Assembly: GCA_012295275.1 (NCBI GenBank)
Contig: CM022672.1
Location: 22,614,128 to 22,678,127, forward strand
Reading direction: 5' to 3'
Length of the DNA stretch: 64,000 bases
DNA from: Chrysomallon squamiferum
Taxonomy: Eukaryota; Mollusca; Gastropoda; Neomphalida; Peltospiridae
The notes under the pieces were generated by a model. The model worked only from the letters and a program-made list of their open reading frames with translations. It did not search any database and was not told the origin of the DNA. Position 1 is the stretch's first letter. Each line of letters opens with the position of its first letter. Shown here one piece after another: positions 1-12,884 of the stretch. The position numbers and the translations under genes are program-made.

Positions 1-314
1 CGGATGTCTTTCTTTTATTTTATGGAGGGGAGATATTTGATAACAATTTCAAAGCAGATTAAATTTTCTAATTTTTCAGTTTAATTTAAATAAAATAGTT
101 CAAGGTATTTTAGGTTTGTAACATTTAAACATTTGTTTCATACATTTGATGTTCTACATTAACATAAACAAATAAAAGATTTTCATCATTTTTACTTACT
201 TTTTATTTATTTTTAATTTTTTGCTGTATATTTAAATAAAATTTAATTAATGCATTTGATATTGCATATTAAAGAAATGAATACACCAATGTCTTCTTTT
301 GCAAAGATCTTGTA

Positions 315-366
315 TGTGTGTGTGTTTGTGTGCATGTGTGTGTGTGTATGTGTGTGTGTTTGTGTG

Positions 367-409
<43 letters not shown>
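315..409. repeat. (GT)n microsatellite
   Basis: An imperfect GT/TG dinucleotide run with a few interrupting TTTGTG and CATG steps. Seen directly. Confidence 0.9.
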
Positions 410-413
<4 letters not shown>

Positions 414-504
414 ATTATATATATGTATTTGTATCTACAAAAGTGCTTATAAACTTTCTAGCTGGAAATCAACAACAGTATCTCACAGAATTTCTTCTTT
501 CATG

Positions 505-690
505 GATGGGATATTGCTAAGAGGTTAGAGCACAAAGCTGAAGCATAGAATGGCTGCAGGATCAATCCATCTTGGTATCTCCTTGCACTATTTTCTTTTC
601 AAGCAAAGTGCCATTCAATTACCTAGTCTAAGACCATGGTATAGGAATCTTTTCCCCCCGTTTCCATGGGAAGGAACATATAACAAATCC
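505..690 (+). repeat. tRNA-derived SINE-like element
   Basis: The stretch GAGGTTAGAGCACAAAGC followed 30-40 bp later by GCAGGATCAATCC resembles the A box and B box of a tRNA-derived Pol III promoter. The body runs on to a short A-rich tail at about 690. Family and exact ends are not known from sequence alone. Confidence 0.35.
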
Positions 691-769
691 CTTGTGCTAA
701 TAAAAAAAAAGAAGATTAACTGATTGGACAGTACTAACTAATTTCCTGTCTCTGTGGTTCTTAACTGTA

Positions 770-1080
770 TGAAGGACACATATATTTCTAAATATCAGAT
801 ACTATAATATATAATAAGCAGCAGTCCATTCCTGCTAATGAAAAAGGAATAATCAGTGCATACAACCAGGAGTTTTCCTCTATTGTTTTTAAACATATGA
901 AGGACACCATATAATTTGTAAATATCAGATACTGTAATATATAATAAGCAAGACCACTGCTGTTAAAAAAAAAAAAAAAAGGAGTAATCACTGCATAGCA
1001 GGTTTACTCTCTATCTACTGCAGTGATTTTAAAACATGAATGATATCATGTGATACAGTATAATATAATAATATATTAAA
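770..1080. repeat. Degenerate tandem repeat, unit about 115 bp
   Basis: Two clear units and a weaker third share the order 'ATGAAGGACAC ... AAATATCAGATACT ... AATATATAATAAGCA ... GGA(A/G)TAATCA'. Units begin near 772 and 892, with a more decayed one near 1034. Confidence 0.6.
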
Positions 1081-1877
1081 TAACAGACACAGCAGTGTAA
1101 TAAATAATAAACCACAAAATAAATGCTGATCATAATTTTATTCTTTACTCAAGAAGCTGTATCAAATAATAAACAGTTTTCAGGAAATGATTTGCACGAT
1201 TTAAGGACATTCACCCTATCATTAACTTTAACAATGATCACCAAGTTATAATTGTGTAATAATAATGATTTAGAATCATATATGCTTACACACAAACATA
1301 TATATACATGTAGATATATATGTATAGATAACAACAGTTACGTCATAATAAAAGGCATTAAATATACACATTTACACTGATATTAAAAGCTGTAAAATAC
1401 AATTCTTTTTTTAATTTTTGTTTATGCATTTTTAAATTAAATTGAAATCACACTGTTATTAAAGCTGTTTTGTTCCATTCAGATTTGAATAATAATTATG
1501 AAACGAATAGCGTTCATGTGTTATTATAGCCACACATAATTATACTTACATGACAACTGAATGTACACTTTTACATAGGCTATAATCACAGAAAATGGAG
1601 CATAACTGAACAAAATATATCAAAATCAAAATATAAATTGAAAGAGAATTTAAAATCACACCGCAGTGAAATAAATAAAATCTATATTAACTGAATTTAT
1701 TTTCTCATTAACACTTTCCATCATCTATCCAGCACTGAACTAAAATGACAGAATTTGCTATTAAAAAGTTAGAGCTATACATTATGTGAAACAAATATTT
1801 TTTTTTTACCCATTCTTTTTATTTGAAATTACCAAATTTTATTACAATTATTTGGCCTGTGCAGATATAAAAGCTAT

Positions 1878-1879
<2 letters not shown>

Positions 1880-1916
<37 letters not shown>
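1880..1916. repeat. (CA)n microsatellite
   Basis: Uninterrupted CA dinucleotides just downstream of the ODAD3-like gene (minus strand). Confidence 0.9.
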
Positions 1917-1918
<2 letters not shown>

Positions 1919-1956
1919 TTTTTTCTTTTTACATTTTGCAAGGAATTTGTTAATTT

Positions 1957-2362
1957 TTATTTATTGGATTTGCTGCCTTTCTTCTTCTTTGGTTTCAGAA
2001 ATTCCCACGCTCTACGTTTGATTATTTCTCTGGTCAACACACCCTCATTGTCCATATCATGGTCAAACATATACTCATCTTCCTGCTCCTCATCTTGAAA
2101 ACTGATCCTTACATTATCATAGGGCAGTATTTGATCAATGTAATTTCGAATAAGCTGGAATGAATATTAAGATGAAATGAAATTACAGAGTAAGATAAGA
2201 ACAATATATTAGTGACATTCATTGTTGTCAGCACAGTAATCCAATCATTTATTCCACTTCCAGAAAACTGGCTTCAGAAGGGGGTTTGTATGTGTATGTG
2301 TGTGTGTGTATCTATATATAGTTTTATACACAAAATTATTATCATTTATATCTGTGTGTGTA

Positions 2363-2398
<36 letters not shown>

Positions 2399-2491
2399 AA
2401 ACAGTTTCATTCTTTAAGTTTCATTGTCTATTTGGTATTTTACTGTTACTACTACTTTTACTAATATTATTTCTGTTATTATTACTACAAC

Positions 2492-2537
<46 letters not shown>

Positions 2538-5335
2538 TGACAGCTAGATAATATTAACCATATATAAGAAGAATTAAGATAAACATAAACACTTCAGAAC
2601 ATAAAATTTACTAACAAATATAAACACAATAAAAGGAAAAAAAAAAACAAAATGAGGAACAAAAAAATACAATTATTATTTTTTGGACCAGTTCTTCCTA
2701 AACAATATCAGTGTTATTCACCCTTGAGACAAAATTTCACTGACTTGTAAAATACTTTCATCCACCCTTGGGTGAACTATTCAACAATTATTTAGGAATT
2801 GTAGTTATTAAGACAAAATGAATAAAAGGACATGTGTGTGTGTGTGTGTGTGTGTGTGTACATATATTTCTTTTTTGACAGAGTATTTACTGACTTGCAA
2901 AATGATTTCATTCACCCTTCAGTGATCCATTCACCAGTTTAAGAACAATCTTATAGACAATTATGAATCAACAGACACTCTCATGAAAAAAAATTAAAAG
3001 AAAAAAATGTTATGTGTCTAAACAGATATTTACTGTTTTACTGTCAAACCGTTTCAGAGCTGCTTGTTTTGCTTTTTCTGCATCCATCGTATGCAACAGA
3101 GCATCTATTTTCTTCTCACAGATTGAAAGATTTTCTACCAGGTTATCCTTTTTGAAGAACAAGGGCTGAAATGATAAATATTAATGTTTTTTCTTCTTCT
3201 TCTTCTTCTTCTTATTATTATTATTTTTTTTTATAAATATCACTGAGAGCCTGTGTGCTTAAAGTGTAAATGCCAAAAACTTTAATTAACATAATTTATT
3301 TTGATAACCTTTTGTTTATCACTTTTATAACAATTGATTTACTTTGCCAGTATTAATGGTACGAATAATATGCAATAGTGAATACTAGAATAGAAAGAAA
3401 ATTTATCTCAGTATCTTCACATTATCATAGATGTCCATCAGTTTCATTTGTTAATTCAAAGTTTCATCTTCAGTGATGCTGCTGTTTATATCATTATTAT
3501 CTGATTATAAGAAAAAAGAAAACTCCAAAATCCTACCTTACTCATCTTGAATTCCTCCAGTTTATCACAAGTCTACCATTTCCATTAGTTAATTCAGTTT
3601 TCTGGTTTGACTTTTTTGGTTTGACCAATACTGATGGTGTTATTATTACTAATATCATTATTATTTGAATCTATCAAATAAAAAAGAAAACTAAGAAATC
3701 TCGACTTACCTGACTTATCTTGATGTCCTTCAGCTTATCACAGAGTCCATCAATTCCATTAGTTAATTCAGTTTTCAGTTTGGACTTTTGTTTGAGCAAT
3801 GTCTCAGCTGCCATCTTCCGCTCCTGTTCACCCTTGACAAACTCCTCCATCTCCTCCACCATTTTATGAGCTCTATCAAATAAAAAATGGGCAAAGCTGA
3901 GTTTAGAGATAACATCACCGAAAGGCCAAGAAGCCTCACACAGATAACACTGGACAGAGTCATAACCAAATTTATTTTTTATTACATTTTAAATGAGAAT
4001 AAAAATATATACCGTATATACTTGTGTATAAGTTGAATTTTTGGGAGACTATATTAAGGTAATATTTTGGGGGTTGACTTATAAATAGGTAATGCTTTTG
4101 TAGCTGTTGCTGAAGAGTTGCCATTTTGACTATTTTTTGCTATGGGATGCATCTAAAATAATCATGGTCTTTCAGCTTTTCAAAAATATAATTTTATCGT
4201 ATAAAATTTTTTGAAAAATTAAATAACAAAACCAAATATGAATGTAAAACATGATATTCTTCCGTTTAATGGCATAAAAATACATTTTAAAGTGAGAAAA
4301 CCGTCAGTACAGGTGTTATGCCCTATGGCGTCTTGCAATGATTTAGGCTATAGCTCATGTAATACATGCATTTACGTTATTATGGCATGTTTGTGCAAGT
4401 TACAGCTCATGCAAGTTATGTTACAGTAGGCGTACAATGTAGGTCTTCATGGCACTGTCACACTGGTCTAAAAATAGTGATGGTGCCTGGAATCTACAGT
4501 CGACTTATACACAAATAATACCTAAAATGATGCAATTTTTGGTCTTAAAATTCACATCGACTTATACATAAGGTCGCCTTGTACACAAGTATATACGGTA
4601 CTTTTTTTTAGTAAGTACTTAAAATTTACAAGAAACTGTGTAGGCTCAACAGAATACACATGTAATCATATTTATGGTTAAGTATTTAAAAGTAAAAAAT
4701 GTCAGAATAACAATATTAAATTTTAAGTCATGCTGATGTTTATTTTTTAATGGCTCAGTGGTTAGACTTGTGGTTTCAGATATGATGTGTCACAAATTCA
4801 TTGACCCATTTATGTGATAACCTTACAACTAAAGAAAAATGGTGTCTGGATTTTTTAAACTTTATTCGTTGTACTTCATTAATAATTAAGGTTCAACAGA
4901 CAAAATAAACAAACAAATAAAACATAACTTGGGTTGATTATACTAGTCCAGTCAGTTGGGACATAAGCTGGTAATAAGTAAGGAACTCTCTGTAAATAGA
5001 TTATGCTTAGACCAGTGTGCAATGGGATGCACACTCTGGAAAAATATAGGGGTCACAGTTTCCATAGGATGCATGAACAACAAATTTTTCGGAACCCGTT
5101 AATGACCAAGAAGAACCCACTGATTTAGACTATTCCTTTGTATATTTTACATTATTTACAAACTCACTGGCTTTGGGCATAATCAGAGGTGAACTTGAGA
5201 TGCTCGACCTTGCTGATTTCCTTGTCAAGCTCGCCGTGCAGTTCTGCAATTCTCAAAATGATGTCATCTTTCACTGCCAGTAATCTGTTTCTGATCAACT
5301 CCTGCTTTACCACATGAGATACTAAATCCTGAAAT

Positions 5336-5373
<38 letters not shown>

Positions 5374-8300
5374 AAAAAAATTTAAAAAAATTAATAATAA
5401 AATTAAAAATTAAAAATAAAAGTTTATATGTATGTTTACTCACATACACACACACACAAGAACAAATACATATATATTATATATATAAGTATGCATGTGT
5501 GTAAAATATATATATATTTTTGTGTGTGTGTGAATGTTTAAAATCAATGATATAACTACCTTAACATCTGACACATCAATGAAGGTTTTCATGAAGTCAA
5601 AGTCATCTTCCAGAAAAATCATTTTCTCCTTCAGGCTAAAATAGGAGTCTGAAGAATTTTCACCTAGAATAATCAGTTTAAAAAATTATCCTAGGCAGAT
5701 CTCAAAACATTCACAGACAATATGCTCAGTACAGTAAAAGGTAATTTTAGGCCTATGTATATAATAACAATATTCTTCTAAACTATGACTTACAATTGCA
5801 ATAGTGTAAATACAATATGGAGAATTACCAAAATATATAATTTAAACCTATACACTGAGATGTTTTTTTTTTTACCTTCAGTAAATAATTTTGAACAGCA
5901 GAATGCTTATTCAAATTGTATGGTTCTCAGATTAACATGGTTTATGAACTGACAACAGTTTGCAAATAACATGAAATGAATTGTTGATTAGAATGGTAAT
6001 ATTTTCAAACTTCACACTGAACATTGTTCAGCAGCCCTCAAATAAAAGTGTTCATTTCTGCTGACCCATTTATAGATTACAATCAAATAATGATTTTGTG
6101 ATTTACAGGTTACCATAGATTTATAAATATTGTATGGATATGGTCATCATAAAAAAAAAAAAACCAAATGTTTGTTGGACAGGCCTAAAAAACAGATGCG
6201 TTAAAAATACACAGGATCTTTGGTGGAATGTCATATGAGAAAATGAAACTGCTTGACAGTGAACATATTCTCCTTTATTATTATATTACTTTGTAATAAG
6301 GTAAAAAAAAAAAAAAAAAAAAAAAATCCACTCCAGCAAAATCCCCTTCAAAACCCCCACCACCACCAAAAGACAAACTTAGTCAAGTATTAATAGAGAT
6401 CTTGCATTTTGCATTTTTTATATTTTACTCTGTTCATTTAGCTCAGTTTCAATAAACATGGGCATTTTCACAAACAAAATAGCTAGGTTCATGAAGATTT
6501 TTGCTGTGTATATTGTAAATACTGTAGATAGTTAATTCAATGGAATAATAGGGACAAATGGGTGTCCACTGATTTTTATGTATCTGAAGATCCTTTGGCC
6601 TGGTCAGTAGTGATAGCCAAACATGTACTGGCATTTTACAAGTCTAAAATTTCAAACTCACTGTTACTGTCTTCAATTTCTTTTTTCAATCGTGTTGCCT
6701 GTTGAAAAAAGAAGAAAGAGGATAAAGTAAAAAGAAATTATATTATTTAATTATAATATTGAGAAGTCAGTTTATTTTCATTAAATATATGAAATATTGT
6801 AAAAAGAAATTTAATTATGTTAGCTAGGATTAAATATGCATTATTTATATGTGTGTCTGTGTTAGTGTGTGTTTGTATCTGTGTTTGTGTGTATGTGTGT
6901 GTGTAAGTGTTTGTTGCACAGTTCAGTAGTGGAGCATTTAGATGTTTAATTATAGACATATGAACAGTTGAGTTTAGCTCAGTAGTTAGAGCATTGTCAT
7001 GGGTCATGATGGGGGGGGGGCGTAATATTGAAGATAACAGCATTTTTATCTGCATTCAGATGCATGAAATTTAATTTCCAAATTAGAACAAGAAAGTGTA
7101 TAACTGCTCACTGTTTCCATATTTCACACAGTTGTGACTATTAATATTTATTTTAAGAATGTTTATCTCCTAATACTAAAATGAATACATATCTATGTAT
7201 AATCAATAACACTGGTATAACAACATTCTTAGTGTCTCTGACTTTCTAGGATAACCTGTGAACCAATGACTGACACGAAACTGACCTCATATGCATTAAC
7301 TCTCCTTGTAATGTTATCTAATGTGTCCATCTGTTTTTCAGCTTCTCTTTTTGCCATGAATAGCTGCTTCTCACGGATTTTCTTTGCTTGGATGATTTGC
7401 CGTTCTTTTTCATATAAACCTTTCTGTGACAACAAAATTGTGCAATTGGAGAGCAAGGTTGAGAAGGAAAGTCAGAGAGAGAAATATATATATATATATA
7501 TTTATATAGATAGATAGATAGAGAAAAAGAGAAAAAGGGCTGGAAAGAAAGAGAGGGGAAAAAGAATGTATTGAAAAAATAAAACAGAGGACTTTTAAAT
7601 GACAGAATTATATATTTAGGAACTGTCAGGGAAGAAAAAAAAATTGGCTGAGGAAGGTAAATGTAGAAATTATTTTTGACATTGTTAGTTACTGAGATAA
7701 AAGAAATACTATAGTTTATCTTGAACTGATGTTAATTAATTTCAACAAATACCCCTTCAGTTGATGTTTCCATGTTTCCAAGATTAACAGAAAATGAGAA
7801 ACAATGGATATATATATTAAAATTACAAAATAATAATAATAATAATAATCTTTCATCAAATAAAAAAAAAAAAAAAAAAAAAAAATGTTTTTAATATATT
7901 TTTTAGGAATAAAGCCTACATTAAATGTTTGCTATTCTAGCTATCTATCTCCCATTTGGTTTTTTATAAACAAAACAAGTAGATAAAATAAACTCAAAAA
8001 CTGATATTACAGTAATTTTCTGGTAACTATTCAAAGCTTTGTTCTTCATCTCTGTTGCCTCCAACAATGATTTCTCTGATTCTTTTAGTTCTTGTTCCAT
8101 TTTACCCAACTTGGTTGGATATGCATGGCACTCCTGAAATTACAATGTGCTTCTTTCCTCAGTCTGAAATAAGTTAACCATATTCCAGATCCACAAAATT
8201 TGTGAACTGATACAGTTGTTTTAGAAATGTTTATCTTCTATATATATTACACTAGGCTGCATTTCACCATATAATAGAACATTACACATAATAATAAAAT

Positions 8301-10724
8301 GAATTTGCAATGACAGATTTTTGTATTTCATCTTTGCTTTTGTTTTTCACTAAACATTTCTGAATCTGTATTATTGACTGCTTTTTTTTTTAATTAAATG
8401 TTATTACTTTATACATTTTTTGATCCTTATGATATGTCAGCACATTGATCAAATGTACAGCCAAACCTGTTTTTCTGTAACCTCTGAATGATGGACACCT
8501 CTTTATGATGGTCCCCTTTACGCTTTTAGCCACCACTCCATTTTATTACATATTTACACTCATTATAATAACCACTTTACCCTCTTCCCTCTCAGTGGCC
8601 ATCACAGTCAGGTTTGGCTGTACATGTAACCTTGTCTTTGTAAACATTTGTGAGAATCACATTTTGTTTTTCACACCAAAAACTTACCACTTTCAGCTGA
8701 TGCAGGATCGCTTCATATCTCTCTTTTATATTGGTGGCAGCATCATTCTTTACCTTAGATTTATCCAGTTCATTTTCAAGCCTTCGGAAAGCCTGAAAAA
8801 GTAAATAAGTATCTGTTAACTGTGTTCAGTCAAGAATGTTTGAAATGAAGCTTAACAGTAAGAGGATCAAATTTAAAAATATTTGACCATCATCATTTTT
8901 TAATGTTTTAATGCATACAGAACTGACCACATTGCTCTAAAGCTTGTACAGCTCATGTATGTGAAGACTCTCTAAAAAAAAGAACCAATGATAATACCCA
9001 AATGTTTTTCTAATATTTTTTTCTAGTAATAATGAGTCATCCAAAATAATAAAATAATTTTTTTTAACCATATAAAATTATCTGTATCATTATTGGGCCA
9101 TGATGATTTTGAACAGTATTATTTTACAAAACAAACTGATACTAAGTATGACAGGACATCCAAATTTTTTACAACAGTATTATTTTACTGTCACAAACTG
9201 ATAGTAAGTATGACAGGACATCCAAATGTTTTGTAACATTGAAAGGACATTCAAAAAACATCAAAATAATAACCAGGGATCTATAAATCATTCTTTTTTT
9301 TTAGTCCAAACACAGATTCACGTTCAAGGTCAATGTATTTAATCCCCTCTACTCACTCTCTTCTGCTCTGTTTCCAGATCTTTGTACTCCAGTGTGAGGA
9401 GCCTGACCAGCGTCTCCTCCAGCTGCTGCAGCTGTTTCTCTCTCGGCGATTCAGCTCATACAGCATCAGATTGAACTTCTTGTTGGCCTCCCCCACCTTC
9501 TGTTCCATGGTGTAGATGACTCGCTGTATTTAACACAATCCAAAGATACACACAATATATACAATAATAATGTACAAATTAATAAAATACTTCTCTTAGT
9601 ACAGTTAATACAACACTTCTCTCTGTAAGTTATACTACACATTAAGGCAAGACAGTTTCACAGAAACAGATCCTACAGTCACTTCCCATCCGTCCCATCC
9701 ATTTTCCCATGACTGATTAATCAAATACTCTCTGTCTGTGATAAACAACAACCACATAGTACAACATTACACAGCTTTACACCATGTTAGCCAAGACTCC
9801 AGTACTTTGTATTAAATGTTACTATAGTCGAATTGTAAGAAAATCATGATACTCACATCTAAAGTGCTGTATTGATTTGACATTTTCTCAACTGGCTTGT
9901 CTTGCAAAGCTCTGCGAATAACATGAGCATCACTCTGAAAGAAAGCACTAAAAATGTATACAGTAATAATAATAATAATAAAAGTAATAATAAAAATAAT
10001 AATAACAATGGAAAAAGAAACAATAGTATTAATAGTAACAAAAAAAACCCCAACAACAACAACAATAACAGTATTAATAATAACAGTAGTGAAAACAATA
10101 AAAGTAATAATATTAAAAATATAATAATAATAATAAAAAAAATAATTATTACATTAATAAATAATTTTCATGTTTAATTGTATTTTATATAAATATGAAG
10201 CATGTTTATCTAATAATAATAATGATGAAGATGAGGATGATAATAATGATAATAATGTTAAAATAAAAATTAGAACAATAGCAGTCATCATTTCATCACA
10301 ACATAACAAGTAAAAAAAATAAAATAAATAAAATAAAATAAAATAAAATTGAAAAAAAATTTCTCACATGCATCCCTTGGGAGAGAATTTTTCTCTTTTT
10401 TTTGTTCTGATCTCTCAAAGTCAGAATTATCTTTTCATTTCTAGTGAGGGCATTTTTTGTCTCTTCAACAAATATCTCTCCATCTCGTTCTGCACAAATA
10501 TAATTAACAAATAGATAACAATAATAATCATTTTAATAATAATGAGAGAGAGAGAGAGAGTATTTAAATATTTATGATTATAGTAATGATTATTATTACT
10601 ATTACTATTACTATTACTATTGTTATTGTTATTATTATTATTATTATTAATTTTTACCTTTCAGATGGATTTTCCCTCGCATCTCTTCCAGTTTTTCATC
10701 TGCTGGAAGAAAGCTTTCTGGCAT
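1957..10724 (-). CDS. ODAD3: Outer dynein arm docking complex subunit 3-like (CCDC151)
   Basis: Coiled-coil subunit of the complex that anchors outer dynein arms to axonemal doublets in motile cilia and sperm tails. Thirteen exons read on the minus strand: 10724-10658, 10489-10368, 9934-9857, 9523-9357, 8792-8688, 8133-8011, 7423-7286, 6698-6662, 5663-5560, 5328-5168, 3872-3710, 3165-3034, 2154-1957. All have GT donors and AG acceptors and the phases join, giving about 531 aa (human about 595). The product is charged coiled coil nearly throughout. Family similarity is strongest near the N-terminus (LEEMRGKIHL, then ERDGEIF), in FRRLENELDKSK, and in the acidic C-terminus (ILPYDNVRISFQDEEQED) that precedes a Lys-rich tail (PKKKKGSKSNK). 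The start is the ATG in AAACCATGC; a splice acceptor at 10730 just before it suggests a non-coding or short coding exon upstream. Exon 4 lacks one base (see findings). Family assigned by eye. Confidence 0.85.
2480..2540. repeat. (AAT)n microsatellite in ODAD3 intron 12
   Basis: ATAATA trinucleotide run. The same intron also holds GT runs at about 2285-2400 and 2832-2860. Confidence 0.85.
2715..2965. repeat. Two-copy tandem duplication in ODAD3 intron 12
   Basis: The block 'CTGACTTGTAAAATACTTTC ATCCACCC' near 2740 recurs as 'CTGACTTGCAAAATGATTTC ATTCACCC' near 2890, each followed by a related 'GTGA-CTATTCA' segment. Period about 150 bp, separated by a GT microsatellite. Confidence 0.5.
3532..3632 (-). 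pseudogene. Decayed tandem duplicate of ODAD3 exon 11
   Basis: On the minus strand this segment repeats the 3' two-thirds of exon 11, including the identical core for KTELTNG, the CTTGTGATAAACTGGAGG counterpart of the CDKLKD codons, and the splice donor (AAG|GTAGGA against CAG|GTAAGT). Intron sequence flanking both copies is also shared. A one-base deletion breaks the frame after the TNG codons, so it cannot replace exon 11 as read here. Confidence 0.7.
4010..4600. mobile_element. Non-autonomous DNA transposon with terminal inverted repeats
   Basis: Left end TACCGTATATACTTGTGTA and right end (reverse complement) TACCGTATATACTTGTGTA match over at least 19 bp. Inside, both ends carry further inverted GACTTATA motifs. 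There is no transposase. If the outer TA is a target duplication, the element proper is CCGTATATAC...GTATATACGG. It lies in ODAD3 intron 10. Confidence 0.7.
4748..4870 (+). repeat. tRNA-derived SINE-like fragment
   Basis: TGGCTCAGTGGTTAGACTTG is a near-perfect A-box region of a tRNA-like promoter, followed by CAAATTCATTGACCC in the B-box position. Degenerate and without clear ends. Confidence 0.45.
6970..7020 (+). repeat. tRNA-like SINE head
   Basis: TTTAGCTCAGTAGTTAGAGC is a typical tRNA A-box arm, followed by a G homopolymer at about 7010-7020. Only the 5' part is recognisable. It lies in ODAD3 intron 7. Confidence 0.4.
9113..9235. repeat. 66-bp tandem duplication in ODAD3 intron 4
   Basis: The order 'CAGTATTATTTTAC ... 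CAAACTGATA(C/G)TAAGTATGA CAGGACATCCAAAT' occurs twice in a row, with a third partial ACATTCAAA unit after it. Confidence 0.7.
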
Positions 10725-11232
10725 GGTTTCTGGAGGATGCAATGGCACCCTCCAAAAAAAAAAAAATAATAATAATAAATAAAAAAATAAAAAAACAGAT
10801 AAAAACAACAACAACAATAAAACAAAAATCAAATATCAAATTCTGCTTCACCAACTACAGTGGAAGCTGACTGTATTTCATTCATGTTACTATTAATTTA
10901 AGACAATATATTACAACATCTACACTGGATGTGTTATCATGATTTTATGACAGATTAAATGGCAGCTTCCATGCTTTTATATTTCTTTATTGTATGCAAA
11001 GGTAATTTAACAATAAAAGAATCACTGAGAAGTATACAGAACATATACTAAAATTGTGTTTGTGCAAACACACATGGACAAATAAATGTGGGGATACAAG
11101 GGCAACTAACCACCAAAATTGTGTTAAAATAGTGGGAAACATTAAGGCAAAGCAAAGAAACATTGGTAGGCTTTTTTATGTGTGTAGTATTTCTGGCAAG
11201 TTAGTGCTGCTGACCCCATTAACCAATATGGC

Positions 11233-11240
<8 letters not shown>

Positions 11241-11304
<64 letters not shown>
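11241..11304. repeat. (GA)32 microsatellite
   Basis: Sixty-four bases of uninterrupted GA dinucleotide. Confidence 0.95.
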
Positions 11305-11308
<4 letters not shown>

Positions 11309-11428
11309 AATTAAGCATTGTATCTGAAAGGATTGGTTAAAACAATAAGAAAAAGTATTCTTTACGAAACTAATTTTGCTATTCGCAATTCATTCTATGA
11401 TTAAATTTTAAAAATTTGAAAATCATTA

Positions 11429-11480
<52 letters not shown>

Positions 11481-11745
11481 CGAAATAAATGTATATAATT
11501 AATTGCAAATTTAAAATAAAGCAGTCACTGGATGATGATTTTGTTTCAGATGTAGTTCATCGTGGACATATTGAAATATTATACAGATGAAATGAATAAT
11601 CCTTCACATAGCTTGTCTGAATATTAACATTATATTATGTAAATGACTTTGGTAAATTCTCACAGTTATTGTTTTTTTGCTCCCACTTTCGGACTGTTGT
11701 GACGGTTTCATTGTTAATTGTTGGATCGACCACAGACCGACCATG

Positions 11746-11753
11746 TGACGTCA
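11746..11753. promoter_or_regulatory. CRE palindrome, possible ODAD3 promoter
   Basis: The perfect palindrome TGACGTCA (CREB/ATF site) lies 1.0 kb upstream of the ODAD3-like start codon within a block poor in simple repeats. On the minus strand it is followed by ACAATGAAACC and, about 60 nt later, by a GTGAGA donor-like site, so a first exon could begin here; that exon does not join the annotated frame directly. Confidence 0.3.
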
Positions 11754-11997
11754 GTAAGAAAACAAAGCAATGACGTTCAGTTAGACAATTCTTTATTAGG
11801 GATAATTCGCCTATTTTCGTATATCGCATTTCATATTCGTAAAACATCGTGAGAAAAAAGTTCAGAACAATAATATTATTTCATGTCATTTCGTCAAAAA
11901 TTAATAGTTAAAGATGATAACATTATTTTGATGTGAATTCATGAGCGGTTCTTGGTGTGGAAAACATATTACCGGACTTATTTTTAAATATTAAAAT

Positions 11998-12038
<41 letters not shown>

Positions 12039-12177
12039 GTAATAAAAGATGTCTGAATAATCATAATGGAGCAAACTGTTTAAATGCTTTACATATTATT
12101 TATTAAAAAAAAGAAAAAAAGAAACAGATCAAAATTTTATTATATCCATCATACTTCAGATATATCCCACAAATATA

Positions 12178-12222
<45 letters not shown>

Positions 12223-12345
12223 TGTTGAAAGAGAAATAATCATCATGATTTTCTGTTCTACGAATTTAACATTTATTTAACATTTAACATTTATTAGTTT
12301 AAAAAATAATCTGAGGTGAGTATTGCTAGCAAGATAAATTAAGGT

Positions 12346-12362
12346 TACTGCCCCCTATTGCG
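12346..12362 (-). promoter_or_regulatory. CTCF-like motif
   Basis: The minus strand reads CGCAATAGGGGGCAGTA, close to the bilaterian CTCF core (CCANNAGGGGGCRC). It sits between the ODAD3-like gene and the tRNA-His array, a place where an insulator would make sense. A single motif match is weak evidence. Confidence 0.3.
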
Positions 12363-12847
12363 AGTTTTGTTAGCATGGTCCTGGGACACTACCATATATG
12401 CCTACATTCTAAGGGGACCGTCTCAGATAGCAAGGCATTGCATTCTGGCCCTAGACATGACAAGATCTTGGTTAAATGTTAGTGAAATTGGCGACACTGG
12501 TCGTGTAGGTTTTTTTTTTCTTTTCTGTTTTTTTTTTTTTTGTTGTTGTTGGCCTGTTTTTTGTTTTTTTTTTTCGTTTTTTTTCTTCTGATTTACAAAT
12601 GTAGAATTTTTAATAATGCTTCCTATTAATTAAGTATTGTTTTTACCTGGGTGAGTTTGTCCTTTTTGGAAACGCCAGTGTTACGATGTTATTGTTATAT
12701 ATATATATATACTTTGAATCTTTCTATTATCAGTGGTTACTTAAAATCTTTGATTTGAAACCCGTTTTATGTGTTTGTTTTAGGACATGATAATTATTTT
12801 ATTACCCACTTATTCCACCTTCCTCGAAACTGTCCCTCCTACAACCT

Positions 12848-12884
<37 letters not shown>

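Larger units (their letters stand above)
1..1956. other. 3' flank of the ODAD3-like gene, no gene seen
   Basis: AT-rich non-coding sequence. It holds a (GT)n microsatellite at about 315-409, a SINE-like block at about 505-690, a degenerate tandem repeat at about 770-1080 and a (CA)n tract at about 1880-1916. A minus-strand AATAAA at 1838-1843 lies about 115 nt past the ODAD3-like stop codon and is a plausible poly(A) signal. Short open frames here consist of translated repeats and show no recognisable domain. Confidence 0.6.

Noticed and set aside
250-528. 92-aa open frame with Cys/Val repeats
   Set aside because: It is the translation of a (GT)n microsatellite; the alternate frame is equally open.
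9859-10177. Overlapping Leu-rich and Asn-rich open frames
   Set aside because: Produced by (AAT)n repeats in an ODAD3 intron on both strands.
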